A DNA stretch of 22,750 nucleotides from Bacilli bacterium (GCA_900771805.1 CAAGPL010000053.1:1-22750), one strand, 5' to 3'; shown: positions 13,422 through 21,466, counted from the first letter of the stretch. The notes: a model not told the origin generated them from the sequence alone. Made by a program: numbers and translations.

Positions 13422-13961
13422 ATGACTGTTGAAAGTGTTTTAACTGGATATTTAAAAGAAAATTGTTATATTATATCAAAGAATGATAAATGTTTGATAA
13501 TAGATCCAGGTGATGATTTTTATAAGATAGAAAAATTAGTTGGAAGTAAAAAAGTATTAGCTATTTTAGTTACTCATTACCATTTAGATCATGTTGGTGC
13601 ATTAAATGATTGTATTAAAAAATATAATGTAGATGTAATAGATATTAAAAGTAATTATAAACAACAAATAGATGATTTTTCTTTTGAAATAATAAAGACT
13701 TTAGGTCATAAAGATGATGCTGTAACTTATTATTTTAAAGATGAAAAAATAATGTTTGTAGGTGATTTTATTTTCAAAGGAAGCATAGGAAGATTTGATT
13801 TACCTGGCGGTAATCTAATTGAGATGAAAAAAAGTTTAGAAAAAATAAAAAAGTATGATGAAAATATTATTTTATATCCTGGTCATGGAGATGCTACTTT
13901 ATTAAAAGATGAAATTTTGAATAATCCATATTTGAAAGATGAGGAATTTAATTATGAATAA
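13422..13961 (+). CDS. MBL-fold hydrolase (glyoxalase II-like, YcbL type)
   Basis: The 179-residue product carries the full set of metallo-beta-lactamase metal ligands: H52, H54, D56 and H57 in THYHLDHVGA, H96 in LGHKDDA, D115 in FVGDFIF, and H155 in YPGHGD. The GDFIFKGSIGRFDLPGG stretch is typical of the small glyoxalase II-like YcbL group, which hydrolyses thioesters such as S-lactoylglutathione-like compounds; the actual substrate here is unknown. It lacks the C-terminal substrate domain of true glyoxalase II. It starts one base after the previous stop and overlaps the yvcK start by eight bases. Confidence 0.9.
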   Translation: MTVESVLTGYLKENCYIISKNDKCLIIDPGDDFYKIEKLVGSKKVLAILVTHYHLDHVGALNDCIKKYNVDVIDIKSNYKQQIDDFSFEIIKTLGHKDDAVTYYFKDEKIMFVGDFIFKGSIGRFDLPGGNLIEMKKSLEKIKKYDENIILYPGHGDATLLKDEILNNPYLKDEEFNYE

Positions 13962-14904
13962 GAAAGTTGTTATATTAGGTGGTGGAACTGGTACTTCTAC
14001 GTTAGTTAGAGGCTTAAAAGATTTTCCAGTTGATTTGTCTGTTGTTGTATCTGTTTGTGATGATGGTTCATCAACTGGTAAGTTAAGAGAAGAATTTGAT
14101 ATTCCAGCAGTAGGTGATTTAAGAAAAGTAATAGCGTCTTTATCAGATACGGAACCGTTATTTCAAAGCTTATTAGAATATAGATTTAATACATCAAGTG
14201 ATTTAAATGGTCATCCAGTAGGTAATCTTTTATTAGCGGCTTTATGTAATATAACTGGTAATATATCAGATGGTATAACTTCACTTTCTAAAGTACTTAA
14301 TTTAAAAGGCAAGGTGCTTCCTTTATCAGAAGATAATGTTGTTTTAATGGGAATTATGAATGATGGTAAAATGGTAGAAGGTGAACATAATATAACTAAT
14401 TATAAAGAAGGTATAAAGGATATATATTATAAGATTTCTCCTAAAATTAATCCCGAAGTAATAAAGGCTATAAAAGAATCGGATATGATAATTCTTAGTA
14501 TGGGAAGTTTATATACAAGTATAATTTGTAATTTATTAAGCTTAGAAGTAAAAAATGCAATAGATAATTCTAAAGCAAAAATATTATATGTATGTAATAT
14601 GTTTACACAACCTGGTGAAACAGATAATTTTACAGTATCAAAACATATAAAAGTAATAAATGATCATTTGGGTAATAGAAAAATTAATACTGTTATTATA
14701 AATGAAGGAAAAATTCCTAAAAAATATATTTTAAAATATCATAGAGAAGAAGAAAAAACACCTGTTTTAATAGATAAAGAAAATATAAGTAAATTAAATG
14801 TTAAAATAATTAAAGATAATTTTGTTAAGTTAGAAGATAATTCACTTAAACATGATGCTGTTAAATTATCACTAAAAATATTTGAAGAATTAATAAAGCA
14901 CTAA
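13954..14904 (+). CDS. yvcK: YvcK/CofD-like gluconeogenesis factor
   Basis: YvcK-type proteins bind UDP-sugars and adjust carbon flow into peptidoglycan during growth on gluconeogenic carbon sources. The 316-residue product has GGGTGTSTLVRGL (residues 8-20), CDDGSSTGKLREEF, PAVGDLRKVIASL, the NGHPVGNLLLAAL stretch and LYVCNMFTQPGETDNF, all typical of the family. Length equals that of the Bacillus protein. ATG 13954 is used because GAGGAA at 13940-13945 precedes it. In many Bacillota yvcK lies between rapZ and whiA; here it instead follows an MBL hydrolase and an exonuclease-fold gene, and neither rapZ nor whiA is next to it. Confidence 0.92.
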   Translation: MNKKVVILGGGTGTSTLVRGLKDFPVDLSVVVSVCDDGSSTGKLREEFDIPAVGDLRKVIASLSDTEPLFQSLLEYRFNTSSDLNGHPVGNLLLAALCNITGNISDGITSLSKVLNLKGKVLPLSEDNVVLMGIMNDGKMVEGEHNITNYKEGIKDIYYKISPKINPEVIKAIKESDMIILSMGSLYTSIICNLLSLEVKNAIDNSKAKILYVCNMFTQPGETDNFTVSKHIKVINDHLGNRKINTVIINEGKIPKKYILKYHREEEKTPVLIDKENISKLNVKIIKDNFVKLEDNSLKHDAVKLSLKIFEELIKH

Positions 14905-14928
14905 AAAATAAATGGTGCTTTTTTTTTG
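14895..14928 (+). terminator. Rho-independent terminator after yvcK
   Basis: AAAGCAC at 14895-14901 pairs with GTGCTTT at 14915-14921, followed by a long T run. The stem includes the yvcK stop codon region. Confidence 0.8.
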
Positions 14929-14971
14929 TTTTTGTAGTACTATATATGTATCTATTTATAGGGGTGATAAT

Positions 14972-16084
14972 ATGAGTGATATTAAAGAACATTTTCCAAA
15001 ATTAAATGAAAGTTTTGTTACTGATTTTGATAGTTATTTAAAGCTAATTCCAACATGTAAACAACTTTCTAGTTCTGATATTAAAGTTATTTATAAAGCT
15101 TTATATAAAGCTTCTTTACTTCATAAAAATATGAAAAGAAAAAGTGGAGAAGATTATATAACTCATCCAATTGCAGTTTCTAGTCTTTTAGCAAATTATG
15201 GACTTGATGCTTTTACTTTAACTGCGGCTTTATTACATGATACGGTAGAAGATACTATATATACATTAGAAGAGTGTGAAAAGGAATTTGGTTATAAAAT
15301 AGCATCTTTAGTAGATGATGTAACTAAAGTAGGAAAGGATGTTAATTTAAAAACTCATGAAAAAATAATAGAAAGTGTAAATAATGATGTAAGAGCTATT
15401 GCAATTAAAAGTGCAGATAGACTTCACAATATGTATACTTTAGATTTTATGAGTCCTTCTAAACAAATAGAAATTGCAACAGAAACTAAAGATTTTTATG
15501 TACCTATTGCAAAGATATTAGGTATTTATAAAGTAAAGGATGAATTACAAGATTTATGTTTATATTATTTAAATTATGATGAATTTTTAAATTTTGAAGA
15601 AAAAAGAAACAAGTATAAAGAAAAATATAAAAATGCTTGTGAATTATTTGGTACTAAAGTTCAAGAAGAATTAAGTATGCTTGGTATTGGGATGTATTAT
15701 AATTATAGAATTAAAAATGTTGGAGCTTTATATGAAGAATCTTTAAAAAGAAAAAATATAGATGATTTAGTAGCAATAAAAATTGTATTAAAAAACAAAT
15801 TAGATTGTTATCAAACGCTTGGTATATGTCATAAGATTGGAAAACAAAAAGAGGGTATGATGCATGATTATATATCATCTCCTAAGGATAATGGTTATAG
15901 ATCTTTAAATACAAATATAAGTTTTAAAAATAAGGATATACAAGTTAGAATAAGGACAGAAGATATGCAAAAAATAAATGATTTAGGAGTTTTTGCAGAT
16001 CTTGATTATGATAAAAAAGAAAAAGTTAATATTAAGATGAAAAACAGTTTAAAAAAATTAGAAAAAATGGAAAAGGGTGATTAA
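14972..16084 (+). CDS. RelA/SpoT homologue: intact HD hydrolase, degenerate synthetase, no C-terminal regulatory domains
   Basis: RSH proteins make and/or degrade (p)ppGpp. Residues about 40-200 form a complete HD hydrolase: RKSGE at 56-60, H65 in ITHPIAV, HDTVED at 89-94 and SADRLHNM at 147-154. Residues about 235-340 are synthetase-like (DDLVAIKIV, HDYISSPKDNGYRSLNT), but positions usually kept for synthesis are altered: the Glu of the [V/I]E[V/I]QIRT motif is Q324 (IQVRIRT), SLHT is SLNT, EEMH is EDMQ and AAHW is ADLD. The protein ends at 370 residues without TGS or ACT domains. I infer a ppGpp hydrolase with lost or weak synthetase. GGGGTG before ATG 14972 sets the start; an upstream ATG at 14912 lies in the yvcK terminator. 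It heads an operon with a PAP2 phosphatase and an OGG-type glycosylase. Confidence 0.85.
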   Translation: MSDIKEHFPKLNESFVTDFDSYLKLIPTCKQLSSSDIKVIYKALYKASLLHKNMKRKSGEDYITHPIAVSSLLANYGLDAFTLTAALLHDTVEDTIYTLEECEKEFGYKIASLVDDVTKVGKDVNLKTHEKIIESVNNDVRAIAIKSADRLHNMYTLDFMSPSKQIEIATETKDFYVPIAKILGIYKVKDELQDLCLYYLNYDEFLNFEEKRNKYKEKYKNACELFGTKVQEELSMLGIGMYYNYRIKNVGALYEESLKRKNIDDLVAIKIVLKNKLDCYQTLGICHKIGKQKEGMMHDYISSPKDNGYRSLNTNISFKNKDIQVRIRTEDMQKINDLGVFADLDYDKKEKVNIKMKNSLKKLEKMEKGD

Positions 16085-16085
16085 T

Positions 16086-16733
16086 ATGGATAGAACAATA
16101 AAAAAGAAATATGTTTTAATAATTGTTCTTTTGATGCTTTTTTTAATTTTAACGGGGTTAGTTATAACAGGAAAGATGGATGTTTTGGATAAATATTTAT
16201 TTAATTTTTTAATAAAATTAAAGTGTAAACCATTATCTGATGTTTTATATGTTATAACTAAAATAGGATCTACTATAGGTGTTATAGTTGTTCTTTTAAT
16301 AATTTTAATTCCTTTTATAAAGTTAAAAAAACTATCAGATTTTAATTATGTTTTTATAAATACTATATTAGGTGTTTTATTAATGAAAGGAATAAAGGAA
16401 ATTGTTAGAAGAGCAAGACCTTCTTGGAGATGGATTAAAGAAAGTGGTTATTCATACCCTTCAGGACATACTATATCAGCTGTTTTATTATATGGAACAC
16501 TACTTTTAATAGTAAGTAAAAATGTTAATGGAAAATTAAGAAAACCACTTATTATATTTTTAAGTATTATGTTGTTTTTAATACCAATAAGTAGGATTTA
16601 TTTTGGTGTTCATTATTTAACTGATGTTTTAGCAAGTTATATATTAGGTTTTATTATTCTTATAATAACAAGTATAAATATGAATAAGGAGTATTATATT
16701 CATGATAAAAATAAAAATAGAAAAACCATTTAA
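16086..16733 (+). CDS. PAP2-family membrane phosphatase
   Basis: The 215-residue membrane protein has about six hydrophobic segments and the three-part PAP2 active site: KEIVRRARP (K104 to P112), YPSGHT (PSGH at 125-128) and SRIYFGVHYLTD (S169, R170, H176, D180). Such enzymes dephosphorylate lipid phosphates on the outer membrane face, for example undecaprenyl diphosphate to recycle the cell-wall carrier, or phosphatidic acid/phosphatidylglycerol phosphate; sequence does not decide between them. ATG 16086 follows AAAAGGGTGA at 16071-16080, one base after the RSH stop. It overlaps the next gene by 32 bases. Confidence 0.9.
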   Translation: MDRTIKKKYVLIIVLLMLFLILTGLVITGKMDVLDKYLFNFLIKLKCKPLSDVLYVITKIGSTIGVIVVLLIILIPFIKLKKLSDFNYVFINTILGVLLMKGIKEIVRRARPSWRWIKESGYSYPSGHTISAVLLYGTLLLIVSKNVNGKLRKPLIIFLSIMLFLIPISRIYFGVHYLTDVLASYILGFIILIITSINMNKEYYIHDKNKNRKTI

Positions 16734-17535
16734 ATTAGAAGATACTATAACTTGTGGACAAATATTTAGATTTTTTAAAATGAATGATGGAAGTTTTGAT
16801 ATAATATTAAGTGATAGAGTAATAAATGTTTATCAAAAAGATAATTATTTATATGCAACATCAAATTGTAATGATAATTTAAAAACTATTATAATTAATT
16901 ATTTTGACTTAGATAATGATTATAATGAGATGAATCATTATCTACTTAGCCAAGATAAAAAATTAGAAGATGCAATAAATTTTTCTAATGGCCTTATGAT
17001 GATTAGACAAAATGCATTTGAAACTATAATGGAGTATATTATATCTGCTAATAACAGTGTTCCTTCAATTGCAAATTCACTTAATATTATTGCTAAAAAA
17101 TATGGTAAAAAAATAATATTTAATAATAAAGAGTATTATCTTTTTCCGCAATATAAAGATTTAAAAGATATAACTGAAGCTGATTTAAGAGAATGTAAAG
17201 TAGGTTTTAGAGATAAATATTTAAAGGCTATAATAGATAAATTAAATAATAATGAACTTGATCTTAACTTATTTTATAATTTAGATACTAAATCAGCTTT
17301 AGATAAACTTATGGAAAATATTGGTATAGGTCCTAAGGTTGCTTCATGTATACTTTTATTTGCTTATCAAAAATATGATGTATTTCCAGTTGATACCTGG
17401 GTTAAGAAAATAATGAAAAATAATTATAATATTGAAGGAGAAAAAAATATAAGAGATTTTGCATCACGTAAATATGGAAAATATAGTGGTATAGCAATAC
17501 AATATTTATTTAATTATAGTAGAAATAAGAAATAA
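16702..17535 (+). CDS. ogg: 8-oxoguanine DNA glycosylase (OGG1 family)
   Basis: This enzyme removes 8-oxoguanine from DNA and can nick the strand by beta-elimination. The 277-residue product shows an N-terminal OGG-type domain with FKLEDTITCGQIFRFFK and a C-terminal HhH-GPD domain: hairpin LMENIGIGPKVASCILLFA with catalytic K212, and D231 in FPVDTWVKKIM. The 19-residue spacing of Lys and Asp equals that in human OGG1 (K249/D268). NAFETIMEYIISANNSVP is also typical. AAGGAG upstream supports the ATG at 16702. Its start lies inside the PAP2 gene, so it is translationally coupled; a terminator follows directly. Confidence 0.92.
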   Translation: MIKIKIEKPFKLEDTITCGQIFRFFKMNDGSFDIILSDRVINVYQKDNYLYATSNCNDNLKTIIINYFDLDNDYNEMNHYLLSQDKKLEDAINFSNGLMMIRQNAFETIMEYIISANNSVPSIANSLNIIAKKYGKKIIFNNKEYYLFPQYKDLKDITEADLRECKVGFRDKYLKAIIDKLNNNELDLNLFYNLDTKSALDKLMENIGIGPKVASCILLFAYQKYDVFPVDTWVKKIMKNNYNIEGEKNIRDFASRKYGKYSGIAIQYLFNYSRNKK

Positions 17536-17556
17536 ACTGTTAGTTTATTTTTTTTT
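17530..17556 (+). terminator. Rho-independent terminator after the OGG gene
   Basis: AAATAAACT at 17530-17538 pairs with AGTTTATTT at 17542-17550 around GTT, followed by T residues. The stop codon lies inside the 5' arm. Confidence 0.8.
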
Positions 17557-17559
17557 AAT

Positions 17560-17588
17560 ATGTAAATTGTATATACTTAAATTTACAT
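17560..17588 (+). repeat. Inverted repeat overlapping the ftsK -35 box
   Basis: ATGTAAATT at 17560-17568 is the exact reverse complement of AATTTACAT at 17580-17588, with an 11-base spacer. The right arm contains TTTACA, the -35 box of the next gene. Centre-to-centre spacing of two turns suggests a dimeric repressor site, though this is inference. Confidence 0.5.
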
Positions 17589-17610
17589 CTTTTAATTTAC
17601 GTGTTATAAT
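17582..17610 (+). promoter_or_regulatory. Promoter for ftsK/spoIIIE
   Basis: TTTACA at 17582-17587 and TATAAT at 17605-17610 are 17 bases apart, and the -10 is also extended (TGTTATAAT). This is one of the best promoters in the window. Confidence 0.75.
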
Positions 17611-17637
17611 TAATCTATGATAGGAAGGTGATTTAAG

Positions 17638-19809
17638 GTGGCTAAGAAAAAATCATCACCCAAAAAAAAGAGTAAAGTACCTGTTGAAATATTTGGGATT
17701 TTATATATAGTGTTAACTATTTTAGGATTACTTAGGTCTGGTTTTGTAGGAAAGATGGTTAGTAATTTTAGTATATTTTTATTTGGAGCTTATTATAATT
17801 GGGGATTAGTTTTCTTTTTAATAGTTGGTAGTTATGTTTTATTATTTAGAGAAAAACCAAAGTTATTAAATAAAAAATTAATAGGATTTTATTTATTTTC
17901 AATTGCAATACTTTCTATGTCACATGTTAAATATATAATGTGTGATACTAATATAGGAAAGGTAGTATTTCAAGATACTTTAGCAAATATAGTATCGGGT
18001 TTTAATGACGTTAATTTTATACAAGGTGGTGGAATATTAGGGGCTGTTTTTTCTTATTTATTTGTAATAGCATTTGATATTATTGGTTCTAAAATAATAT
18101 GTTGGGTATTAATATTATTTGGTGCAATGTTAATATTTAATATTTCTCCAGCTTCATTTATAAAGAAAGTAATACTTTTATTTATACCTAAGAAGAAAGA
18201 TAAAGATGAAGCTTTAAAAGAAGAAGATTCTAATGACGAAAAAGAAGATGAAGAAGATAAAAGAGTTGTTATTTCTAATATAAATGATTTATCTCATGTT
18301 AGTGTTTTAGAAAAAGAAGAAGAAAAAGAAGAGGATATAGTATCTGGGGAATATAAACTTCCGCCAATATCTTTACTTAATATTCCTAAGAAAGTAAATA
18401 CAAAGGCAAATGAAGAGAATATATCTTCTAATATTAAATTATTAGAGCAAGTTTTAACTGATTTTGATATTCATGGTAAGGTTGTAGCAGCACATGTTGG
18501 ACCTACTGTTACTCAGTATGAATTGGAATTAAAATCTGGAACAAAAGTTAATAAAATATTAAGTTTAAATAAAGAAATAGCTTTAGCTCTTGCTGCTAAA
18601 GATGTAAGAATACAAGCTCCTATTCCTGGTAAAAATACAATAGGTATTGATATTCCAAATAAAGTTACTACCCCTGTTTCTTTAAGAGAGGTTTTAGCAT
18701 CTGTTTCAAAAGATAAGGAAGATAGTAAGCTTCTTGCTGTGTTAGGTAAAGATATTATGGGAAATCCTAGATGGATGGAAGTAAATAAAACCCCACATCT
18801 TTTAATTGCTGGTGCAACAGGATCAGGTAAATCAGTATGTGTTAATTCTGTTATTACATCAATTTTAATGCGTGCTAAGCCTGATGAAGTAAAACTTGTT
18901 ATGATTGATCCTAAGAAGGTAGAACTTTCAATGTATAATGGTGCACCACATTTATTAGCACCGGTTGTTAATGATCCTAAAAAGGCATCTATTGTACTTA
19001 AAAAAATAGTAGAAGAAATGGAACATCGCTATGATTTATTAAGTGAAAGTAGTACAAAAAATATAGAGGGTTATAATAGATTAATGGAAAAGAAAATAGC
19101 ATCTGGTGATATTTCTGCAAAAAAATTACCTTATATTGTTGTGTTAATAGATGAACTTGCTGATCTTATGCTTGTTGCGGCAAAAGAAGTTGAAGATTCT
19201 ATAATGAGAATTACACAAATGGCACGTGCAGCAGGAATTCATTTAATAGTTGCAACGCAAAGACCATCAACAGATGTTATTACAGGTGTTGTAAAAGCAA
19301 ATATTCCATCTCGTATAGCATTTACAGTATCATCATCAATAGATTCTAGAACAATACTTGATATGACAGGAGCAGAAAAATTAATTGGTAAGGGTGATAT
19401 GTTATTTCTTCCAATGGGAGAGGGCACCCCAACTAGAATACAAGGTGCTTTTGTGTCTGAAGAAGAAGTTCAAAGAGTAGTTGATTATACTATAAAACAG
19501 CAAAAAGCAAAATATGATGAGAATTTTACTAATTTAACTTCTGCTGCTCAAGGTTCATCTTCAGCATCATATGATGCAAAAGATGATAAGTATGATGACC
19601 CTTTATATAATGAAATAGTAGATTTTGTTATTAAAAGTGGTAAAACAAGTGCTTCTCTTTTACAAAGAAAATATCGTCTTGGATATAATAGAGCGGCAAG
19701 GATGATAGATTTATTAGAAGAAAGAGGAATAGTAGGTCCACCTAATGGTTCAAAACCTCGTGAAGTATTAGTAAAATATGATAATAAAGAAGAACAGGAA
19801 GAAGAATAA
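17638..19809 (+). CDS. ftsK: DNA translocase FtsK/SpoIIIE
   Basis: FtsK/SpoIIIE hexamers pump chromosomal DNA through the closing septum. The 723-residue product starts with a basic tail and four hydrophobic segments within about residues 17-170, then an acidic Glu/Lys-rich linker (about 185-240), the motor domain with Walker A GATGSGKS (392-399), DPKKVELSMYNGAPHLLAPV, Walker B VVLIDELADLML (about 500-511) and ATQRPSTDVITG, and a C-terminal gamma winged helix (about 653-717, LQRKYRLGYNRAARMIDLLE). It is slightly shorter than Bacillus SpoIIIE, mainly in the linker. The start is GTG at 17638, ten or so bases after AGGAAGGTGA at 17622-17631. It has its own promoter and terminator. Confidence 0.95.
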   Translation: MAKKKSSPKKKSKVPVEIFGILYIVLTILGLLRSGFVGKMVSNFSIFLFGAYYNWGLVFFLIVGSYVLLFREKPKLLNKKLIGFYLFSIAILSMSHVKYIMCDTNIGKVVFQDTLANIVSGFNDVNFIQGGGILGAVFSYLFVIAFDIIGSKIICWVLILFGAMLIFNISPASFIKKVILLFIPKKKDKDEALKEEDSNDEKEDEEDKRVVISNINDLSHVSVLEKEEEKEEDIVSGEYKLPPISLLNIPKKVNTKANEENISSNIKLLEQVLTDFDIHGKVVAAHVGPTVTQYELELKSGTKVNKILSLNKEIALALAAKDVRIQAPIPGKNTIGIDIPNKVTTPVSLREVLASVSKDKEDSKLLAVLGKDIMGNPRWMEVNKTPHLLIAGATGSGKSVCVNSVITSILMRAKPDEVKLVMIDPKKVELSMYNGAPHLLAPVVNDPKKASIVLKKIVEEMEHRYDLLSESSTKNIEGYNRLMEKKIASGDISAKKLPYIVVLIDELADLMLVAAKEVEDSIMRITQMARAAGIHLIVATQRPSTDVITGVVKANIPSRIAFTVSSSIDSRTILDMTGAEKLIGKGDMLFLPMGEGTPTRIQGAFVSEEEVQRVVDYTIKQQKAKYDENFTNLTSAAQGSSSASYDAKDDKYDDPLYNEIVDFVIKSGKTSASLLQRKYRLGYNRAARMIDLLEERGIVGPPNGSKPREVLVKYDNKEEQEEE

Positions 19810-19831
19810 TTTAATAATTGTTCTTTTTTTT
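19801..19831 (+). terminator. Rho-independent terminator after ftsK
   Basis: AAGAATAAT at 19802-19810 pairs with ATTGTTCTT at 19817-19825 (one T-G pair), followed by a T run. The ftsK stop codon lies in the 5' arm. Confidence 0.7.
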
Positions 19832-19834
19832 AAT

Positions 19835-19843
19835 ATGTTATAA
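19835..19843 (+). promoter_or_regulatory. Extended -10 promoter for the small membrane-protein gene
   Basis: TGTTATAAT follows the ftsK terminator directly and lies about 27 bases before AGAGG. No clear -35. Confidence 0.45.
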
Positions 19844-19872
19844 TATAATATACAAAAAAAGAGAGGTTTTTG

Positions 19873-20298
19873 GTGTTAAAGATGTATATCGATATAGAAT
19901 CTAAAAATAATATAAAAAAAGAAAATATAAAATTACAAAAAAAATATAAATATAGAATAAAACTTATAACAGCATCGGGCTTCATGTTACCAGTTTTATG
20001 TTCAGGTCCTACTATTTTATATAAATGTATTAAAGATGGATTTGCTTATGATATTTTTCAAACAATGGAATATGTCTCTTTTATGAGTATATATGGTGGT
20101 ACTATTGGATATTTTGTATCTAAAAGTGTATTAAAAGATAATAATAAAATTAAAGAATTAGAAAAAAAGCTTACAGATATTAATGCTCAAGAAAAACTAA
20201 ATGATTTTGAAAATATAACTTATAAAGATAAAGATTATATAAAAAATAATAGAAAATATGAAGAATATAAAATTTTATTTAAGCAAAAAAAAGATTAA
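19873..20298 (+). CDS. Small membrane protein, two predicted transmembrane helices
   Basis: The roughly 141-residue product has a basic N-terminal region, two hydrophobic segments at about residues 31-50 (ITASGFMLPVLCSGPTILY) and 65-85 (YVSFMSIYGGTIGYFVS), and a charged coiled-coil C-terminus. No family is recognised. The start is uncertain: AGAGG at 19862-19866 favours GTG at 19873 (six-base spacing), TTG at 19870 is slightly too close, and ATG at 19882 slightly too far. It ends in a very long bidirectional terminator shared with the convergent metallopeptidase gene. Confidence 0.65.
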   Translation: MLKMYIDIESKNNIKKENIKLQKKYKYRIKLITASGFMLPVLCSGPTILYKCIKDGFAYDIFQTMEYVSFMSIYGGTIGYFVSKSVLKDNNKIKELEKKLTDINAQEKLNDFENITYKDKDYIKNNRKYEEYKILFKQKKD

Positions 20299-20333
20299 AA
20301 TATTTAAAGTTATAAATATTTTAATCTTTTTTT
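20286..20333. terminator. Long bidirectional terminator (21-pair stem)
   Basis: The arms at 20286-20306 and 20313-20333 are perfect reverse complements over 21 bases with a six-base loop. The left arm starts with an A tract and the right arm ends with a T tract, so it works on both strands. It holds the last codons of both convergent genes. Confidence 0.85.
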
Positions 20334-21340
20334 AATTGCTTTAAGAATGTTTTTAGAGAATCACCGTTTGTATTTATATCGTGATATTTTAAAAATTCTT
20401 CTTCTAAATTTACATCTAAATTATTTGTAATATCTTTTAATAAATTTAAAGTATCAGTTTTGCTATCTTTATATTTTAAATATAAATCTATTGCAATAGA
20501 AAGTGAATAAAAATATTCAAAGGTTTCTATTTCGTTGAAATTTAAATTTTTAATATATAATTTATCTTTTAAAGTGAATTTTTTTTGTGTCATTAAAAAC
20601 AAATAATCTTTTATATTACATAAATTTGTATCAAAAATAATATAAAGTAATTTTTTTCTTTCACTTTCTGTTATCATATTTTCATCTTTTAATAAATCAA
20701 TAGATAAAAGCTCGAAAAACAAACTAAATATTTCTGTATAAGAATTATATTTGATATCTTTATTTTTCTTTTCATTAACTAAAAATTCATAATAATGTCC
20801 AAGTTCATGTGCCAAAATTAGAAATGATTCAATATCATCTTTTTTTCTAGATTTTATTATTGTATTGTTATTTAAATAAAAAATACAATTTTGTTTTTTA
20901 TTATTTAAACTTAATATATTATTTTGGTAATCAAATACCAAGTTACACATTTTTCTTGAAGTATCATCAAATGAAAATAATTTATAAATTAAATTAATTC
21001 TATCTTTAAATGATAAGTAACCTTTTAGTATTGACGAATCATAGTCATGTTCGTTATCTAAATAAATATCATATATGGTTTCTACATATTTCCTTTGAAA
21101 TTCGCTTGTTTCATAATTAATTTTATCGTAAAAATAGTTTAATTTATCTTTGTTTTTAGTTAATAATGAAGAAAGTTTTGTGAAATTGTTATTAGAAAGT
21201 ATTAAATTGATAACATTAATATCCCAGTATAAACCTTCTATATCACTATCATTAAATATTTCGTCAGATTTTAATTTTTTATAAGCTTCTTTTTTTCTTT
21301 TTATTAATTCTTTTTTATTTAATTTATATTTTTCTTTCAT
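20321..21340 (-). CDS. M3-like zinc metallopeptidase (oligopeptidase F-related), short form
   Basis: The 339-residue product is Lys- and Asn-rich and has a zincin motif: HELGH at 178-182 inside LILAHELGHYYEF, with a candidate third ligand E203 in SYTEIFSLFFELL about 21 residues later, as in M3/gluzincin peptidases. The N-terminal half is helical, and the C-terminal half is helical as well. At 339 residues it is well short of typical oligopeptidase F (about 600), which leaves much of the usual N-terminal lobe missing. No signal peptide is visible, so it is probably cytoplasmic. AGAGGT before the ATG at 21338-21340 supports the start. Lone minus-strand gene. Confidence 0.7.
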   Translation of the reverse strand: MKEKYKLNKKELIKRKKEAYKKLKSDEIFNDSDIEGLYWDINVINLILSNNNFTKLSSLLTKNKDKLNYFYDKINYETSEFQRKYVETIYDIYLDNEHDYDSSILKGYLSFKDRINLIYKLFSFDDTSRKMCNLVFDYQNNILSLNNKKQNCIFYLNNNTIIKSRKKDDIESFLILAHELGHYYEFLVNEKKNKDIKYNSYTEIFSLFFELLSIDLLKDENMITESERKKLLYIIFDTNLCNIKDYLFLMTQKKFTLKDKLYIKNLNFNEIETFEYFYSLSIAIDLYLKYKDSKTDTLNLLKDITNNLDVNLEEEFLKYHDINTNGDSLKTFLKQLKKD

Positions 21341-21372
21341 AATTACCTCTAAAATATTAAATAATGTTAACT

Positions 21373-21400
21373 ATTCTATCATATTTTTTTATATAATCAA
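21373..21400 (-). promoter_or_regulatory. Promoter for the M3-like peptidase gene
   Basis: On the minus strand TTGATT (complement of 21395-21400) and TAGAAT (complement of 21373-21378) are 16 bases apart, and the -10 is extended (TGATAGAAT). Confidence 0.55.
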
Positions 21401-21430
21401 TATTAAAAAATGATTTTTTAGTTTTATTCA

Positions 21431-21439
21431 TGATATAAT
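21431..21439 (+). promoter_or_regulatory. Extended -10 promoter for deoD
   Basis: TGATATAAT with TATAAT at 21434-21439, 28 bases before the deoD start; AAGGAGGT at 21453-21460 is a near-perfect ribosome site. Confidence 0.5.
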
Positions 21440-21466
21440 AATTACATATAATAAGGAGGTAATATT

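Noticed and set aside
14912..14971. Upstream start for the Rel/SpoT gene at ATG 14912
   Set aside because: It lies in the terminator stem of yvcK, would add a Phe-rich tail unlike the family and lacks a ribosome site; ATG 14972 follows GGGGTG.
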